This document shows, in pieces, positions 51,763 to 60,799 of a stretch of 64,000 nt of DNA. The notes below the pieces were generated by a model. The model had not been told where the DNA came from, did not search any database, and worked only from the letters and a program-made list of their open reading frames with translations. Location of the stretch: NCBI GenBank assembly GCA_022839995.1, contig JALHIN010000017.1, positions 1-64,000 on the forward strand, in the 5' to 3' direction. This stretch comes from 79-D21 sp022839995. GTDB lineage: Bacteria > Synergistota > Synergistia > Synergistales > 79-D21. The translations under genes and the position numbers were made by a program. Numbering within the stretch: the stretch's first letter is position 1; every line of letters starts with the position of its first letter.

Positions 51763-52219
51763 CGCTCTCATCGGCACCCTGATCTCCGCGGCAAGGGAGG
51801 CGGCAGAGACGTTTCTGGGAAGGGTGATCCCAGAGCGGCAGTTTGAGATCATCCTGGACCGCTATCCCGAGACGCCCTACAGGCTCCCCGTTCTTCCGGT
51901 CCAGACTGTCGAGTCGATCGTCTGTGTCCTGGAAGATGGGACAGAGGTTGGGCTGACCGGAGGAACATTCCGGCTCGCTGCCGATGACAGGCTGGTTGTT
52001 GATGCCTGGCCGGAAGGAACACCAAGGACTTACGACGCAGTAACCATCACCGTAACCGCGGGGACCGAGGCCGTTCCGGCCAGATGGAAACAGGCCATGC
52101 TCCTGCTGATCGGCCACTGGTACGAGCACCGGGAGAGCGTGAACATCGGCAACATCGTGAACGAGGTCCCCCAGGGATTCGAGATGCTCCTTTGGCCCGA
52201 TCGGGTGGTTCCGTCATGA
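51674..52219 (+). CDS. Head-tail connector protein (gp6-like)
   Basis: 181 residues. The N-terminal helical part LEEAKLHLRVENAEDDALIG is the signature of the HK97 gp6/phage connector family. The ring of this protein docks under the portal. A GAGG-rich site lies directly upstream. Its end overlaps the next gene by ATGA. Confidence 0.88.
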   Translation: MWRQKTPPTAEPLVLEEAKLHLRVENAEDDALIGTLISAAREAAETFLGRVIPERQFEIILDRYPETPYRLPVLPVQTVESIVCVLEDGTEVGLTGGTFRLAADDRLVVDAWPEGTPRTYDAVTITVTAGTEAVPARWKQAMLLLIGHWYEHRESVNIGNIVNEVPQGFEMLLWPDRVVPS

Positions 52220-52527
52220 AGATCGGGGACCTGCGTGAAAGGATAGAAATTCGTCGCAAGGAACTGGCCCCGGACGGGATGGGCGGTCACACGGAAACGG
52301 AAACAGTCTTGGGGGTCCTTTGGGCGAAGGTCACAGTGCCAAGATCCAAAGACGGCATCGTGGCCATGAGGGACGCAGAGATCCGGACCCACGAGATCAC
52401 GGTTCGGTCCTACGCCAACGTCCTGATGAACGACCTGGTTGTCTGGAAAGGGGAAAGGCTGCTGGTCCGCTCCCTGCGCCCAGACCGCGAGTCCATCGTT
52501 TTCGATTGCGTTCCGGAGGACAGGTAA
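52216..52527 (+). CDS. Head closure / head-tail adaptor protein (SPP1 gp16-like)
   Basis: 103 residues: LRERIEIRRKELAPDGMGGH at the start and WAKVTVPRSKDG follow the family pattern of small beta-barrel stoppers that seal the filled head. It is coupled to the connector gene by ATGA and followed directly by the gp10-like gene. Confidence 0.85.
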   Translation: MKIGDLRERIEIRRKELAPDGMGGHTETETVLGVLWAKVTVPRSKDGIVAMRDAEIRTHEITVRSYANVLMNDLVVWKGERLLVRSLRPDRESIVFDCVPEDR

Positions 52528-52935
52528 ATGCGGGCGGATTTGAGTCGCGCCGCGGAGAAGCTGAAAAGGGCCGGAGAGGGTGAGGTCCGGGAGAAGGTTT
52601 TCGAGGAACTGAGCAAAGGCGGGGAAAGGATCTGCGAGGATGCGAAGAGACGGGCCCCAGTCCGGACAGGGGATTTGAAGCAGTCTCTCAAGGTGAGGAG
52701 GTACAAGAAGTCTCTTTCTGTTGCCGTGGAAGCAGATTACCCGAAGACGGCGAAATACCGGAAAGGCAAAGGAAGCAAGAAATCACCGGGGGGCTCTCGG
52801 GTCTATTACGCCTTCGCGATGGAGTACGGAACGCGAAAGGACGCGGCACAGCCCTTTCTCGGTCCGGCTCTTGAAGCGAACGAGGAAGAGATCGAGGAAC
52901 GGATTCTCGATGCCGTGGAGGAGGCGCTGCTATGA
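52528..52935 (+). CDS. HK97 gp10-family tail-joining protein
   Basis: 135 residues. The diagnostic core is AKRRAPVRTGDLKQSLKV, then YYAFAMEYGTRKDAAQPFLGPAL, typical of HK97 gp10. It takes part in joining head and tail. It starts directly at the previous stop and overlaps the next gene by four bases. Confidence 0.9.
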   Translation: MRADLSRAAEKLKRAGEGEVREKVFEELSKGGERICEDAKRRAPVRTGDLKQSLKVRRYKKSLSVAVEADYPKTAKYRKGKGSKKSPGGSRVYYAFAMEYGTRKDAAQPFLGPALEANEEEIEERILDAVEEALL

Positions 52936-53291
52936 ACCTGGAAAGCCTTTACATGGAGCTTTACTCCGCGTTGGTCGGAAACGCTGTGCTGATGGCAAAG
53001 GTGACCGGAATCTTTGACGGCCTGGCGCCGGAATCCCAGGCTGGCCCCTTCATCGTGATGGGGGAGCTTCAGGAGCTTCCCGGGCGGACGATGGACGAGG
53101 AGGAGCGTAAATGCCTCGTCACGTTTCACGTCTGGAGCGATTACCGTGGCCGCAAGGAGGTGCTCCAGGTGGCGGAAGCCCTGGACAAGGCCATGCCTGA
53201 GGGCTTCCTGTTCGACGAGATACAGGTTTTGCGGGATGCGGACAACTGGTGGCACGGTGTGTCCACCTATCGAACCTACAGAGGGAGGTGA
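52932..53291 (+). CDS. Tail completion/terminator protein (DUF3168-like)
   Basis: 119 residues. The pattern MELYSALVGNAVLMAKVTGI, PFIVMGE, VTFHVWSDYRGRKEV and the YRTYRGR end fit the tail-terminator family, which stops tail-tube growth and docks on the head. Overlaps gp10-like gene by ATGA. Confidence 0.85.
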   Translation: MNLESLYMELYSALVGNAVLMAKVTGIFDGLAPESQAGPFIVMGELQELPGRTMDEEERKCLVTFHVWSDYRGRKEVLQVAEALDKAMPEGFLFDEIQVLRDADNWWHGVSTYRTYRGR

Positions 53292-53297
53292 GTTGTT

Positions 53298-53726
53298 TTG
53301 AGCAAGGTGGCTGCGAAGAACTCGAAGATTGTTCTCTACTTCGGGACACCCACCCCGGCTGCGGTGGCTTTCGTGGAGGTGAAATCCTACAGCCTGCAGG
53401 TCTCCAAGGGGAGCATCGACGTCTCGGTCTTGAGCACGGATTGGAAGGAGTACCTCTCGGGACAGCGGGAATGGAAGGGCACTCTCGAGCTCTACTGGAA
53501 TCCTGCGGATGCTTCGGCGGAGAAGCAGGTCAACACCATCCTGATGGCAGACGGAGGCCTCCGGATCGGTTATCGCCCGGAAGGGACCGGAGTCGGCCTG
53601 CCCGAATTCGTTGGCGACGCGGTGATCACCGACTGGAACCTGGGCGGCGCGACGAACGATGCTGTTGGAGTCTCCGTGAGTTTCCAGGGTAACGGAGCAC
53701 TGGAGGAAGAAGTCCAGGCAGCATAG
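53298..53726 (+). CDS. Major tail tube protein
   Basis: 142 residues from TTG 53298 (GGAGGTGAG upstream). Pattern of TP901-1-like major tail proteins: VEVKSYSLQVSKGSIDVSVL, WKEYLSGQREWKGTLELYW, and DAVITDWNLGGATNDAVGVS. A terminator-like hairpin follows, as after other highly made virion proteins here. Confidence 0.88.
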   Translation: MSKVAAKNSKIVLYFGTPTPAAVAFVEVKSYSLQVSKGSIDVSVLSTDWKEYLSGQREWKGTLELYWNPADASAEKQVNTILMADGGLRIGYRPEGTGVGLPEFVGDAVITDWNLGGATNDAVGVSVSFQGNGALEEEVQAA

Positions 53727-53752
53727 GCGGCAAACAGGTAAGGACGATGAGA

Positions 53753-53784
53753 CGGGCCGGAATCCTCCGGCCCGATTTTCTTTT
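53753..53784 (+). terminator. Terminator after the tail tube gene
   Basis: CGGGCCGGA (53753-53761) and TCCGGCCCG (53766-53774), loop ATCC, then ATTTTCTTTT. Confidence 0.85.
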
Positions 53785-53801
53785 GCAGGGAGGCAGAAAC
53801 C

Positions 53802-54161
53802 GTGATTGAACAGGCGAACGAAATCACCCTGGCGGGACAAAAGCTGAAGGTTCACTACGGAACAAACGCGGTTCGGGAGATTGAAAAGACCCTGGGAAAG
53901 ACGATCTTCGAGATCCTGCGGGAAATCCGGAACGAAGGAATTGGGGTCAATGAGATCGTCGTCATCATCTGGGCTGGGCTCATCAAGAACTATCGAAGGG
54001 TCACTCAGGAAGCGGTCTGCGACTGGCTCGATGAGGACATGGACCAGATCGAGGAAATTTCCGGGATTTGCGCGAATGCTCTGGCCCAGGCCATGACGCG
54101 CTACATCAAGCCCGTCACGAAGAACCCTGAAGAAGCGGAGGGGCAGGAAGGAAAAAACTGA
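53802..54161 (+). CDS. Tail assembly chaperone (gpG-like)
   Basis: 119 residues from GTG 53802. It is helical and acidic (AVREIEKTLGKTIFEILREI; CDWLDEDMDQIEEISGICA), of the size and place of lambda gpG between tail tube and tape measure genes. The last codons contain the slippery heptamer A-AAA-AAC followed immediately by TGA, so a fraction of ribosomes should slip into the next frame. Confidence 0.85.
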   Translation: MIEQANEITLAGQKLKVHYGTNAVREIEKTLGKTIFEILREIRNEGIGVNEIVVIIWAGLIKNYRRVTQEAVCDWLDEDMDQIEEISGICANALAQAMTRYIKPVTKNPEEAEGQEGKN

Positions 54162-54484
54162 CCCCGGGGGCCTGGGAAAGGCAGTGGCAGGAACTCTACT
54201 GGACTGCCCTCGGTCCCCTTGGGATGACCCATGAAGATCTTTGGACGGTGACGGTAGGCGAGCTCTCGGATCTTATGGACGGCTACCGCTATCGGAACTG
54301 GCTCGAAATGGAGAGGCTGGCCACCCTTGCTGCCTGGATCGTGAATGGGTCCGGGATGTGCACCCGTACCGTGAAGGCTAGTGATCTGGTCGGTCACTGG
54401 TGTGACGGGCTGGTCCTCGGGAAGATGGAAGCCCTGGATTACATGAAGCGGAAAGTGATCGAATCCCAACGAGAGGGGGGATAA
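53802..54484 (+). CDS. Tail assembly chaperone frameshift fusion (gpGT-like)
   Basis: The heptamer AAAAAAC at 54152-54158 is in the correct phase (A AAA AAC) for -1 slippage. After slipping, reading continues LTPGAWERQWQELYWTALGP and on through TVTVGELSDLMDGYRYRNW to a stop at 54484, giving about 227 residues. The downstream part alone has only an ATG at 54224 with no ribosome binding site, which supports the fusion. As in lambda, the fusion should bring the tape measure and tube proteins together during tail assembly. Confidence 0.82.
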
Positions 54485-54487
54485 GCC

Positions 54488-57334
54488 ATGGCGAAGAGCC
54501 GTAAGGTCAAGATCGTTCTTGCGGTGGACATCACGGAGGCCGAAAGACAGGTCAAGGCCTTTGGCAGCAGGCTGGAATCCCTGGGAGGTAAAACCGAAAG
54601 GTTCGGCTCCTCCCTGGCGAAACTGGCTGCACCCCTCGCGCTCCTGGGCGGCATGGCCATAAAGAGCGCTTTTCACATTGACGAGGCCTTTGATACCCTG
54701 GCCGTCAAATCCGGGGCCACCGGCCGGGAACTTGAAAACCTCAAACAAGACTTCAAATCCCTCGCTCCCCAGGTGACTCAGCCTTTCGAGGCAACCGCGG
54801 AAGTCCTCGGGGACCTTTATACCCGGCTGAACCTTTCTGGAGAAGGATTGCAGAGCATGGGAAGGGCGGCCCTGGACGCCGGCAGGCTTCTGAAGGAAGA
54901 CCTGACTTCGGTTGTGACCGGAAGCACCCGGGTCATGAAGGACTGGGGAGTGGCCAACGAGCAGGGCACGATACTCCTGGACAAGCTTTTTCTTGCAGGC
55001 CAGAAGACCGGAGCGGGGTTGGGACAGCTTTCGGAGGAGCTCGTCAGGTACGGGGCCCCCATGCGCCAGCTGGGATTCAACCTGGATACGGCCACGGCTC
55101 TGCTAGCGGAATTCGAAAGGCAGGGCGTCAATACGGAACTGGTCATGGGATCCCTGAGGATCGCCCTCTCGAAAATGGCAAAGGCTGGTGTCAAGGATAC
55201 GGCTGGGGCCTTGGACGAAGTGATTCAGAGGATACGGACAGCCGGCAGCGTCGGAGAGGCCAACGCCAGGGCGATTGAGATCTTTGGGGCGAAGGCGGGC
55301 CCGGATATGGCCGCGGCCATCCGGGAAGGACGTTTCGAGGTTGCGGAACTGACCAAGGCCCTGCAGGGAGCTGAAGGGGCGATCCGGAACGCTTCGAAGG
55401 AAACGGACGGCTTTGCCGAAAAGTGGGATCGGCTGAAAAACAGGCTCGGGATTGCTTTGGAGCCGGTTGGCACACAGCTTTTGGCTATTGGGGAAGAGTC
55501 TCTGGGCCCCCTGAACAGGGCGGTCGATGTCCTGAGCGGCTCTTTCGGGGAATGGGCCATAAAGGTGGGGCTGGCTGCTACGGCGCTGGGAGCCGGCACG
55601 GGAGTCGTTGGATGGTGGATCGGCTCTCTCGGGAAGATGGTGAAGGCCGGAAACGGTCTTCTCGGCTGGTACGTTGCTGCCATAAAGAACATGGGAACCT
55701 GGATTTCCCTCTTGCCCGAAGCGGTAAGTACGGGAGCGGATTTCACGGCATGGCTTGTTCTTGCGAAGGATGGAGTTGAAGGGGTTGCCCTGGCGGTTGC
55801 CTCTCTGGCGGGGAAAATTTCTTTTCTCCTGATTCCGGCTCTCGCCGGTCTCATGGCTTATGAGGTCTTCTTCCGGAAGGACAGCTACGCGATGAGTCCG
55901 ACCGGTGGGCCGAATTCAACACGCGCGGTTCCCCAGACCCGTGGAGAGAGGAAAGTCTCAACCGAGGCCTTTTACGAAAAGCTCGAGGCTCAGCGCCTGG
56001 CCAACCTGGGAAAGGCGGTCTCTTCCGGTCTCGGATCGGTTCCCGGAAAGAGCGGATCCGGAAAGGGAGGTTCTGGAAGAACCTCGGGGGGATCCTCTTC
56101 GGGCGAATCAGCCGTGGAAAGCCTGCTATCGAAGATCCGGGACCAGATGGCCTACCTAGGAGCGGATGGACGGGATTTTCTTTCCTTACTCGACCAGTGG
56201 CAAAAGAAACTTGTCCCCTTAAGCGAGGATTGGAAGAAGATCGCGGATATGCAGAAGGACATCCGATCCGAAATGTCCCGTACTGTGGGCGAGGAAACGG
56301 CCGCCGCATTCAAGCGGTCCGAGTCGGCGGTCCAGGCGGATGAGCTGAAGCGGGCGGAAAAGTCGGCAGCCGAGCTGAAGCAGCTTGCCCAGGACGTGAA
56401 CGACGGGATTTCTGCCTTTTACGACACCCAAGCCTGGGGAAACAGGATGGGGCTCCTCGGGGATCCCGACTATCTCGATTCGCTGACTCGCTCTCTAGCC
56501 TCGATGAAGGCAGAGCTCTCTGACATCGGTCTGGATCCGGCGAAGTTCGAAAATTGGACTGAACCCATGAGAGACCGGTTTGCGGAGATCCAGGACGTCA
56601 TGGGCAAAATCGCCTCCACTTCTCTCGACACCCTGGCCAAGCAGTTCGAAAACGGGATCCTTTCCGCTGAAGGCTACAGGGAAGCCCTGTCCAGGCTCAT
56701 GGAGCAGTACGGCGACTATCCTCAAGTGACGAAGAACATTGAGAACGCCATGACGGCTCTCGACGACACGCTCCGGGCAACGACCGTTTCGATGAGCCGG
56801 CTTATTCAGGAGGCAGATAAGGCCCTAAACGATCAGCTGGCCTCCATCCCGGACACACTGGCAGGAGCCTTTGCCGGAGCGATCGCCCGAGGGGAGGACC
56901 TGGGGGACATGCTCAGATCCCTTGGCCAAGACATCGCCTATCTTTTCATAAAGGCCATGGCGTTACGGCTTTTAGGGGGCGTGTTCGGGGGATTGTTCGG
57001 CGGTAGCGGAATAGGCATGCACTCGGGCGGGATCGTCGGAGAGGATTCCCCAACCTTTGTTCGAAGCTTACCCCGCTTCCATTCCGGTGGAGTTGTAGGT
57101 TCCGATGAACGCCTTGCGATTCTCCAGACGGGGGAGGGTGTGTTCTCCAGAAAGCAGATGCAAGCCTTGGGAGACGGCATGGGCGGGCAGACGAACATCA
57201 CGATCCAGGTGAAGGCAATCGATGCCCAGGGAGTCAAGGATTTCTTCGAGAAAAACCGGGGCGCGGTAGAGGGGATCGTTACGCAGAACCTCTGGCGGAA
57301 CGGAAAAATCCGTACCGCTTTGCAATCGATTTAA
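54488..57334 (+). CDS. Tail tape measure protein
   Basis: 948 residues. The N-terminal TP901-type domain has HIDEAFDTLAVKSGATGREL and FEATAEVLGDLYTRLNLSG. Two or more hydrophobic stretches lie at about 355-460, including SFLLIPALAGLMAYEVFF. A Gly/Ser linker (SGSGKGGSGRTSGGSSSGES) lies near residue 530, with coiled coil beyond. The C-terminal part has HSGGIVGEDSPTF and HSGGVVGSDERLAILQTGE. At about 1.5 angstrom per residue, tail length would be near 140 nm. It starts three bases after the chaperone stop. Confidence 0.94.
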   Translation: MAKSRKVKIVLAVDITEAERQVKAFGSRLESLGGKTERFGSSLAKLAAPLALLGGMAIKSAFHIDEAFDTLAVKSGATGRELENLKQDFKSLAPQVTQPFEATAEVLGDLYTRLNLSGEGLQSMGRAALDAGRLLKEDLTSVVTGSTRVMKDWGVANEQGTILLDKLFLAGQKTGAGLGQLSEELVRYGAPMRQLGFNLDTATALLAEFERQGVNTELVMGSLRIALSKMAKAGVKDTAGALDEVIQRIRTAGSVGEANARAIEIFGAKAGPDMAAAIREGRFEVAELTKALQGAEGAIRNASKETDGFAEKWDRLKNRLGIALEPVGTQLLAIGEESLGPLNRAVDVLSGSFGEWAIKVGLAATALGAGTGVVGWWIGSLGKMVKAGNGLLGWYVAAIKNMGTWISLLPEAVSTGADFTAWLVLAKDGVEGVALAVASLAGKISFLLIPALAGLMAYEVFFRKDSYAMSPTGGPNSTRAVPQTRGERKVSTEAFYEKLEAQRLANLGKAVSSGLGSVPGKSGSGKGGSGRTSGGSSSGESAVESLLSKIRDQMAYLGADGRDFLSLLDQWQKKLVPLSEDWKKIADMQKDIRSEMSRTVGEETAAAFKRSESAVQADELKRAEKSAAELKQLAQDVNDGISAFYDTQAWGNRMGLLGDPDYLDSLTRSLASMKAELSDIGLDPAKFENWTEPMRDRFAEIQDVMGKIASTSLDTLAKQFENGILSAEGYREALSRLMEQYGDYPQVTKNIENAMTALDDTLRATTVSMSRLIQEADKALNDQLASIPDTLAGAFAGAIARGEDLGDMLRSLGQDIAYLFIKAMALRLLGGVFGGLFGGSGIGMHSGGIVGEDSPTFVRSLPRFHSGGVVGSDERLAILQTGEGVFSRKQMQALGDGMGGQTNITIQVKAIDAQGVKDFFEKNRGAVEGIVTQNLWRNGKIRTALQSI

Positions 57335-57346
57335 GGGGGGATACCG

Positions 57347-58453
57347 ATGGGCCGGGCAAGCGGGCAATATGCACAAGCGGCAAGCCCCGATGCGGTATCC
57401 CCTGTTCTCTTGCTGCGGGTTCTGGAAATGCCGTCGATTTCCAATCCGGAAGAGAAGACGAGCGGGTATTTTGCCGATTCGGAAGAATTTCTCAGTTTCT
57501 TTGACGAGGCAGGGACCCCCGAAGCCTATTTACCGGTGGGGCTTAGCTTCGACAAGGTTTCCTGCGACAACGGGAACAAGGTGGTCAGCTTCGTCCTAAA
57601 GCTCGACAACGTGAGCCGGGATTTTTGCGCCCTGGCCAGCCAGGTGCAAATCAAGGGTTGCAGAGTCGAGCTTCTCAGGGCATTCAGGGAAGATCTGTCG
57701 GACCCGGAAGCGGCCCAGACCATCATGGCGGGCTCGATACAAGGGTGGAGTATCACGGAGTATTCGATCGAGGCGGATGTGACCGCTCCTCTGAACTTGC
57801 CGATGAGGACCCCGCAGCGGCTTTATTGGCCAAGGTGCCATTGGCGTTTCGGAGGGCAGGAATGCGGCTACCCCGAAACCTGCTTCGGTTTCTGGGAGCG
57901 ATGGTGGAAACGGACCAGTTCAAACTACGGGACGATTGATGACACCCTGACGGCGGATTTGGAACGAATATCACAGGGGATCGACTACTCGAACCTCAAT
58001 CCGGGTGGACAGACGGACTATTACAATGCCCGAATTCTGGCCCGACTGATCCCGGCGTTCAGCGAAACCTACACGATCACTGTCCTACATGACGATGCCG
58101 TAAAGCTCTGGATCAACGGGGTTCTAAAGATCAATCGTTGGGTCAATGAATCCGCCACTCACACCTGCACCTTTGCCGCAACGGCAGGAGTTCCCGTGGA
58201 AATCCAGATTGATCACTACGAGAAGGACGGCGCCCAAAGGCTTCGGGTCCAGTGGTCGTCGGCCTCTCAATCCTTGGAAGTGATCGGATCCACTGTTGGG
58301 ACGGTGAAGGCTCCAATAAGCCTGATCGGGGCCTATACCTCCTGCGGGAAGACTTTTTCGGACTGCCTGACCCGAGGGAATGTCCTGCAGTTCGGAGGCT
58401 TTCCGCACATTCTCCGGACAAGGAACCCTCGAGAGGTGTGGACGAAGGCATGA
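57347..58453 (+). CDS. gpL-like minor tail protein with an inserted PA14 domain
   Basis: 368 residues. The N-terminal half (1-165) is a tail-tip fold with PVGLSFDKVSCDNGNKVVSF. The cysteine cluster of the lambda gpL family, which binds an Fe-S centre, is split: CHWRFGGQECGYPETC near 165-180, and CGKTFSDCLTRGNVLQFGGF near 340-360. Between them (about 195-325) lies a PA14-like domain: YNARILARLIPAFSETYTIT, HDDAVKLWINGVL and IQIDHYEKDGAQRLRVQW. PA14 domains often bind glycans, so the insertion may contact host surface sugars at the tail tip. Confidence 0.82.
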   Translation: MGRASGQYAQAASPDAVSPVLLLRVLEMPSISNPEEKTSGYFADSEEFLSFFDEAGTPEAYLPVGLSFDKVSCDNGNKVVSFVLKLDNVSRDFCALASQVQIKGCRVELLRAFREDLSDPEAAQTIMAGSIQGWSITEYSIEADVTAPLNLPMRTPQRLYWPRCHWRFGGQECGYPETCFGFWERWWKRTSSNYGTIDDTLTADLERISQGIDYSNLNPGGQTDYYNARILARLIPAFSETYTITVLHDDAVKLWINGVLKINRWVNESATHTCTFAATAGVPVEIQIDHYEKDGAQRLRVQWSSASQSLEVIGSTVGTVKAPISLIGAYTSCGKTFSDCLTRGNVLQFGGFPHILRTRNPREVWTKA

Positions 58454-58854
58454 GCCGGAACTTGACGCGACTGATCGGGGTACCCTGGCTGGTGTGTGGC
58501 CGGACCCGAGAGGGATGCGATTGCCTGGGGCTTGCCCTTATGGCCCAAAGGGAACTTTTCGCACGGGACCTTCCGGATATCTGGGCCTACTCCCTTGATT
58601 CCTATCGAGAGGTCTCATTAAGAGCGCCCAGAGATTTGGCTGCCTTGGGTGCCTTTGAAGTGGAAGCTCCAGCCGATGGCGATGTAGCGTTTCTGCACAT
58701 TCGAGGGTTTGGTCATCTGTCGACGGTGGTGGGAGAGGGTCTCCTGACGATTTACGAGCGGAGCCGAAGCCTTTGGAGGAAGCCTGGCCGAATGCTTCCA
58801 TTCAGGTATTTCCGCTTCAGGGATGAGGTGAGGACATGGGCATTGGAGCACTAA
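58450..58854 (+). CDS. NlpC/P60-like tail assembly protein (gpK-like)
   Basis: 134 residues. The catalytic cysteine is in CGRTREGCDCLGLALMAQ and the histidine in IRGFGHLSTVVGEG, as in the NlpC/P60 part of lambda gpK. It may cut peptidoglycan during entry or process tip proteins. ATG overlaps the gpL-like stop (ATGA). Its 3' end overlaps the next gene by 19 bases. Confidence 0.8.
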   Translation: MSRNLTRLIGVPWLVCGRTREGCDCLGLALMAQRELFARDLPDIWAYSLDSYREVSLRAPRDLAALGAFEVEAPADGDVAFLHIRGFGHLSTVVGEGLLTIYERSRSLWRKPGRMLPFRYFRFRDEVRTWALEH

Positions 58855-60788
58855 TCGGGGCTTTCGTCTTCGGGGGAGCGGCGGTGATCGCAGGCGGGAC
58901 CCTGTCCATCTTTGGGCTTTCCCTGGGGCTTTGGCAGGCGATCGCAGTAGGGGCAAGCTTAGGGAGCCTCTTTGACGCCCCCAGCTTCAACGTGCAGAGC
59001 CCGACCTATTCGCTGAGTCCGGCCGCGAACACGACAAGCCAGATCATCCCGGTTCCAGTGGTCTACGGACGGGTCAGAGTGGCCGGGAACATTTTCTACC
59101 AACAATTTCAGGACTCCACGAAAAAGATTATGTACCAGCATATCGGTCTTTCGGAGGGGCCTATAAAAAGCGTCAACACGAACGACGTGATGATCAACGA
59201 TTTCACGACTGCAGAGCTTTCGACGGTCACAAAGGAAGTCTTTCTTGGGACCGCTACACAACCTCCAAGCGTCAACGAGCCGGAGGGGTGTGCTTACCCA
59301 ATGCTGGCGTATGTCGCCCTTAAAATGGAGGCTTCGGAAAAGCTGGGGGGCACTCCTACGGTGACGGTCGTCCTCAACGGCAGGGACATTGACTACCCGG
59401 GCAAGGGGGAGGCGGCCCTGTACCTTGATGCGGAGACCGAAGCCAGTTCCGGGTCGTACAAGAACGAGGCCAGTCTTCCGGAGGACTCTGGTTATAAAGG
59501 CGGCAGCCTCATCGTGGACGGGCTTTTGCACTATTACTGGGCCGGATGGGTCAAAGTCGGTGATCAGAGCGAGTGGAGGGAGTACGACTATCAATACCAT
59601 GACATGGGAATCCTGGCTGCGATTTATTCCGATACCAGCAAGGACCAAATCATTTGTGTTCCGTTTGTTTTCGTGAAGGTGTCAGCGGGGAGCCATACGG
59701 AAACCGTGTCGATTTTCCCTGATAGTGGAGCCACCACGCATTTCGATTTTGACCTTCTGACCGGAGATTCCGGTGACACCGGGGCGGAGTTCACTAAAAG
59801 CCTGGAAAACGGAATCCGGTTGCATTGGGAAATCCGAAAGACGTATGACGCGGACTACCAGGGGATTTATTATTCCGGGGTTCTGTATTTCTTCGTGCCT
59901 TCGGAACTATTGCCGGCGAGCGGCCGGGCAAAAATTATGTTCTCCCTGAAAACGCCTTATTTGAACCTTAACCGCGTTGTGGCTGGGCTTCTTCCCTACA
60001 CGGACATCCTGACGGACGCTCCCTGGGCGGGGTTTGGTGATACCGGGGCCTACAATTCCCCGGCCTGGTGCGCCTACGATTACCTGACGAATGCGCGATA
60101 CGGAGCCGCGATACCGGAGAGCCATTTCGACGAAGACAGCTTTTTCGAAGTGGCGAACCGTTGCGCACAGGAAGGGATAACCCTGAACCTGGCTGTCGAT
60201 GCACAGAGGCCGACGATCGACAACCTGAAGGACATCCTGGCGCCGGCCAGAGCCTTTCTGGTTATTCGCGACAAGATTCGACTGAAGATGGATGCCCCGG
60301 TAGAAGCCTACGGCAAGCTCATCACGGCAGACGACATCATCGAGGGAAGTTTCACCTATCGGTGCGCCTCAGAAGATCAGATTCCCAATCGAGTCACGGT
60401 TGAATTCATTGATGGCGATGGGGAATTCGACGAGGGCACCTGGGAGAGGACGAGTTATTCCATCGAGGATTGGGAGGATATCACCAGGCGGGGTGTCTAC
60501 GAAAGGCGTGTGTCGATGCTGGGCATAACAAACCGGGCCCAGGCGAAGGCAATGTGCAACTACCTTTACGAACAGGCAAAACGATGCACCCTTTATTGTT
60601 CCTTCGCCACGAGCCTTAAAAACTCGGACATCGAGGTCGGAGACGTAATTGCGGTTACCTATGACCTCCCGGGCTGGACGGAGAAATGGATGCGGGTCAT
60701 CGGGGTCGAGGACGATGCCGAGGGAACGGTTGCCATATCTCTCCTGGAATACGATCCGCAGATCTACGATGCCTCGGACGATATTTAG
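58836..60788 (+). CDS. Tail tip / central fibre protein (gpJ-like)
   Basis: 650 residues. The N-terminal hydrophobic region (5-45, gpI-like) is followed by the tip-attachment core: QIIPVPVVYGRVRVAGNIFY, LSEGPIKSVNTNDVMIN, AWCAYDYLTNARYGAAIPES, and the late part RCASEDQIPNRVTVEFIDGD with ITNRAQAKAMCNYLYEQAKR. This protein caps the tail and directs host attachment. The hydrophobic gpI-like start fused to J-like sequence is noteworthy. Confidence 0.85.
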   Translation: MGIGALIGAFVFGGAAVIAGGTLSIFGLSLGLWQAIAVGASLGSLFDAPSFNVQSPTYSLSPAANTTSQIIPVPVVYGRVRVAGNIFYQQFQDSTKKIMYQHIGLSEGPIKSVNTNDVMINDFTTAELSTVTKEVFLGTATQPPSVNEPEGCAYPMLAYVALKMEASEKLGGTPTVTVVLNGRDIDYPGKGEAALYLDAETEASSGSYKNEASLPEDSGYKGGSLIVDGLLHYYWAGWVKVGDQSEWREYDYQYHDMGILAAIYSDTSKDQIICVPFVFVKVSAGSHTETVSIFPDSGATTHFDFDLLTGDSGDTGAEFTKSLENGIRLHWEIRKTYDADYQGIYYSGVLYFFVPSELLPASGRAKIMFSLKTPYLNLNRVVAGLLPYTDILTDAPWAGFGDTGAYNSPAWCAYDYLTNARYGAAIPESHFDEDSFFEVANRCAQEGITLNLAVDAQRPTIDNLKDILAPARAFLVIRDKIRLKMDAPVEAYGKLITADDIIEGSFTYRCASEDQIPNRVTVEFIDGDGEFDEGTWERTSYSIEDWEDITRRGVYERRVSMLGITNRAQAKAMCNYLYEQAKRCTLYCSFATSLKNSDIEVGDVIAVTYDLPGWTEKWMRVIGVEDDAEGTVAISLLEYDPQIYDASDDI

Positions 60789-60799
60789 GGGGTGAGCTT

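Noticed and set aside
52806..53855. 349-codon complementary-strand frame across phage connector and tail genes
   Set aside because: It is the shadow of three well-supported structural genes and has no motif of its own.
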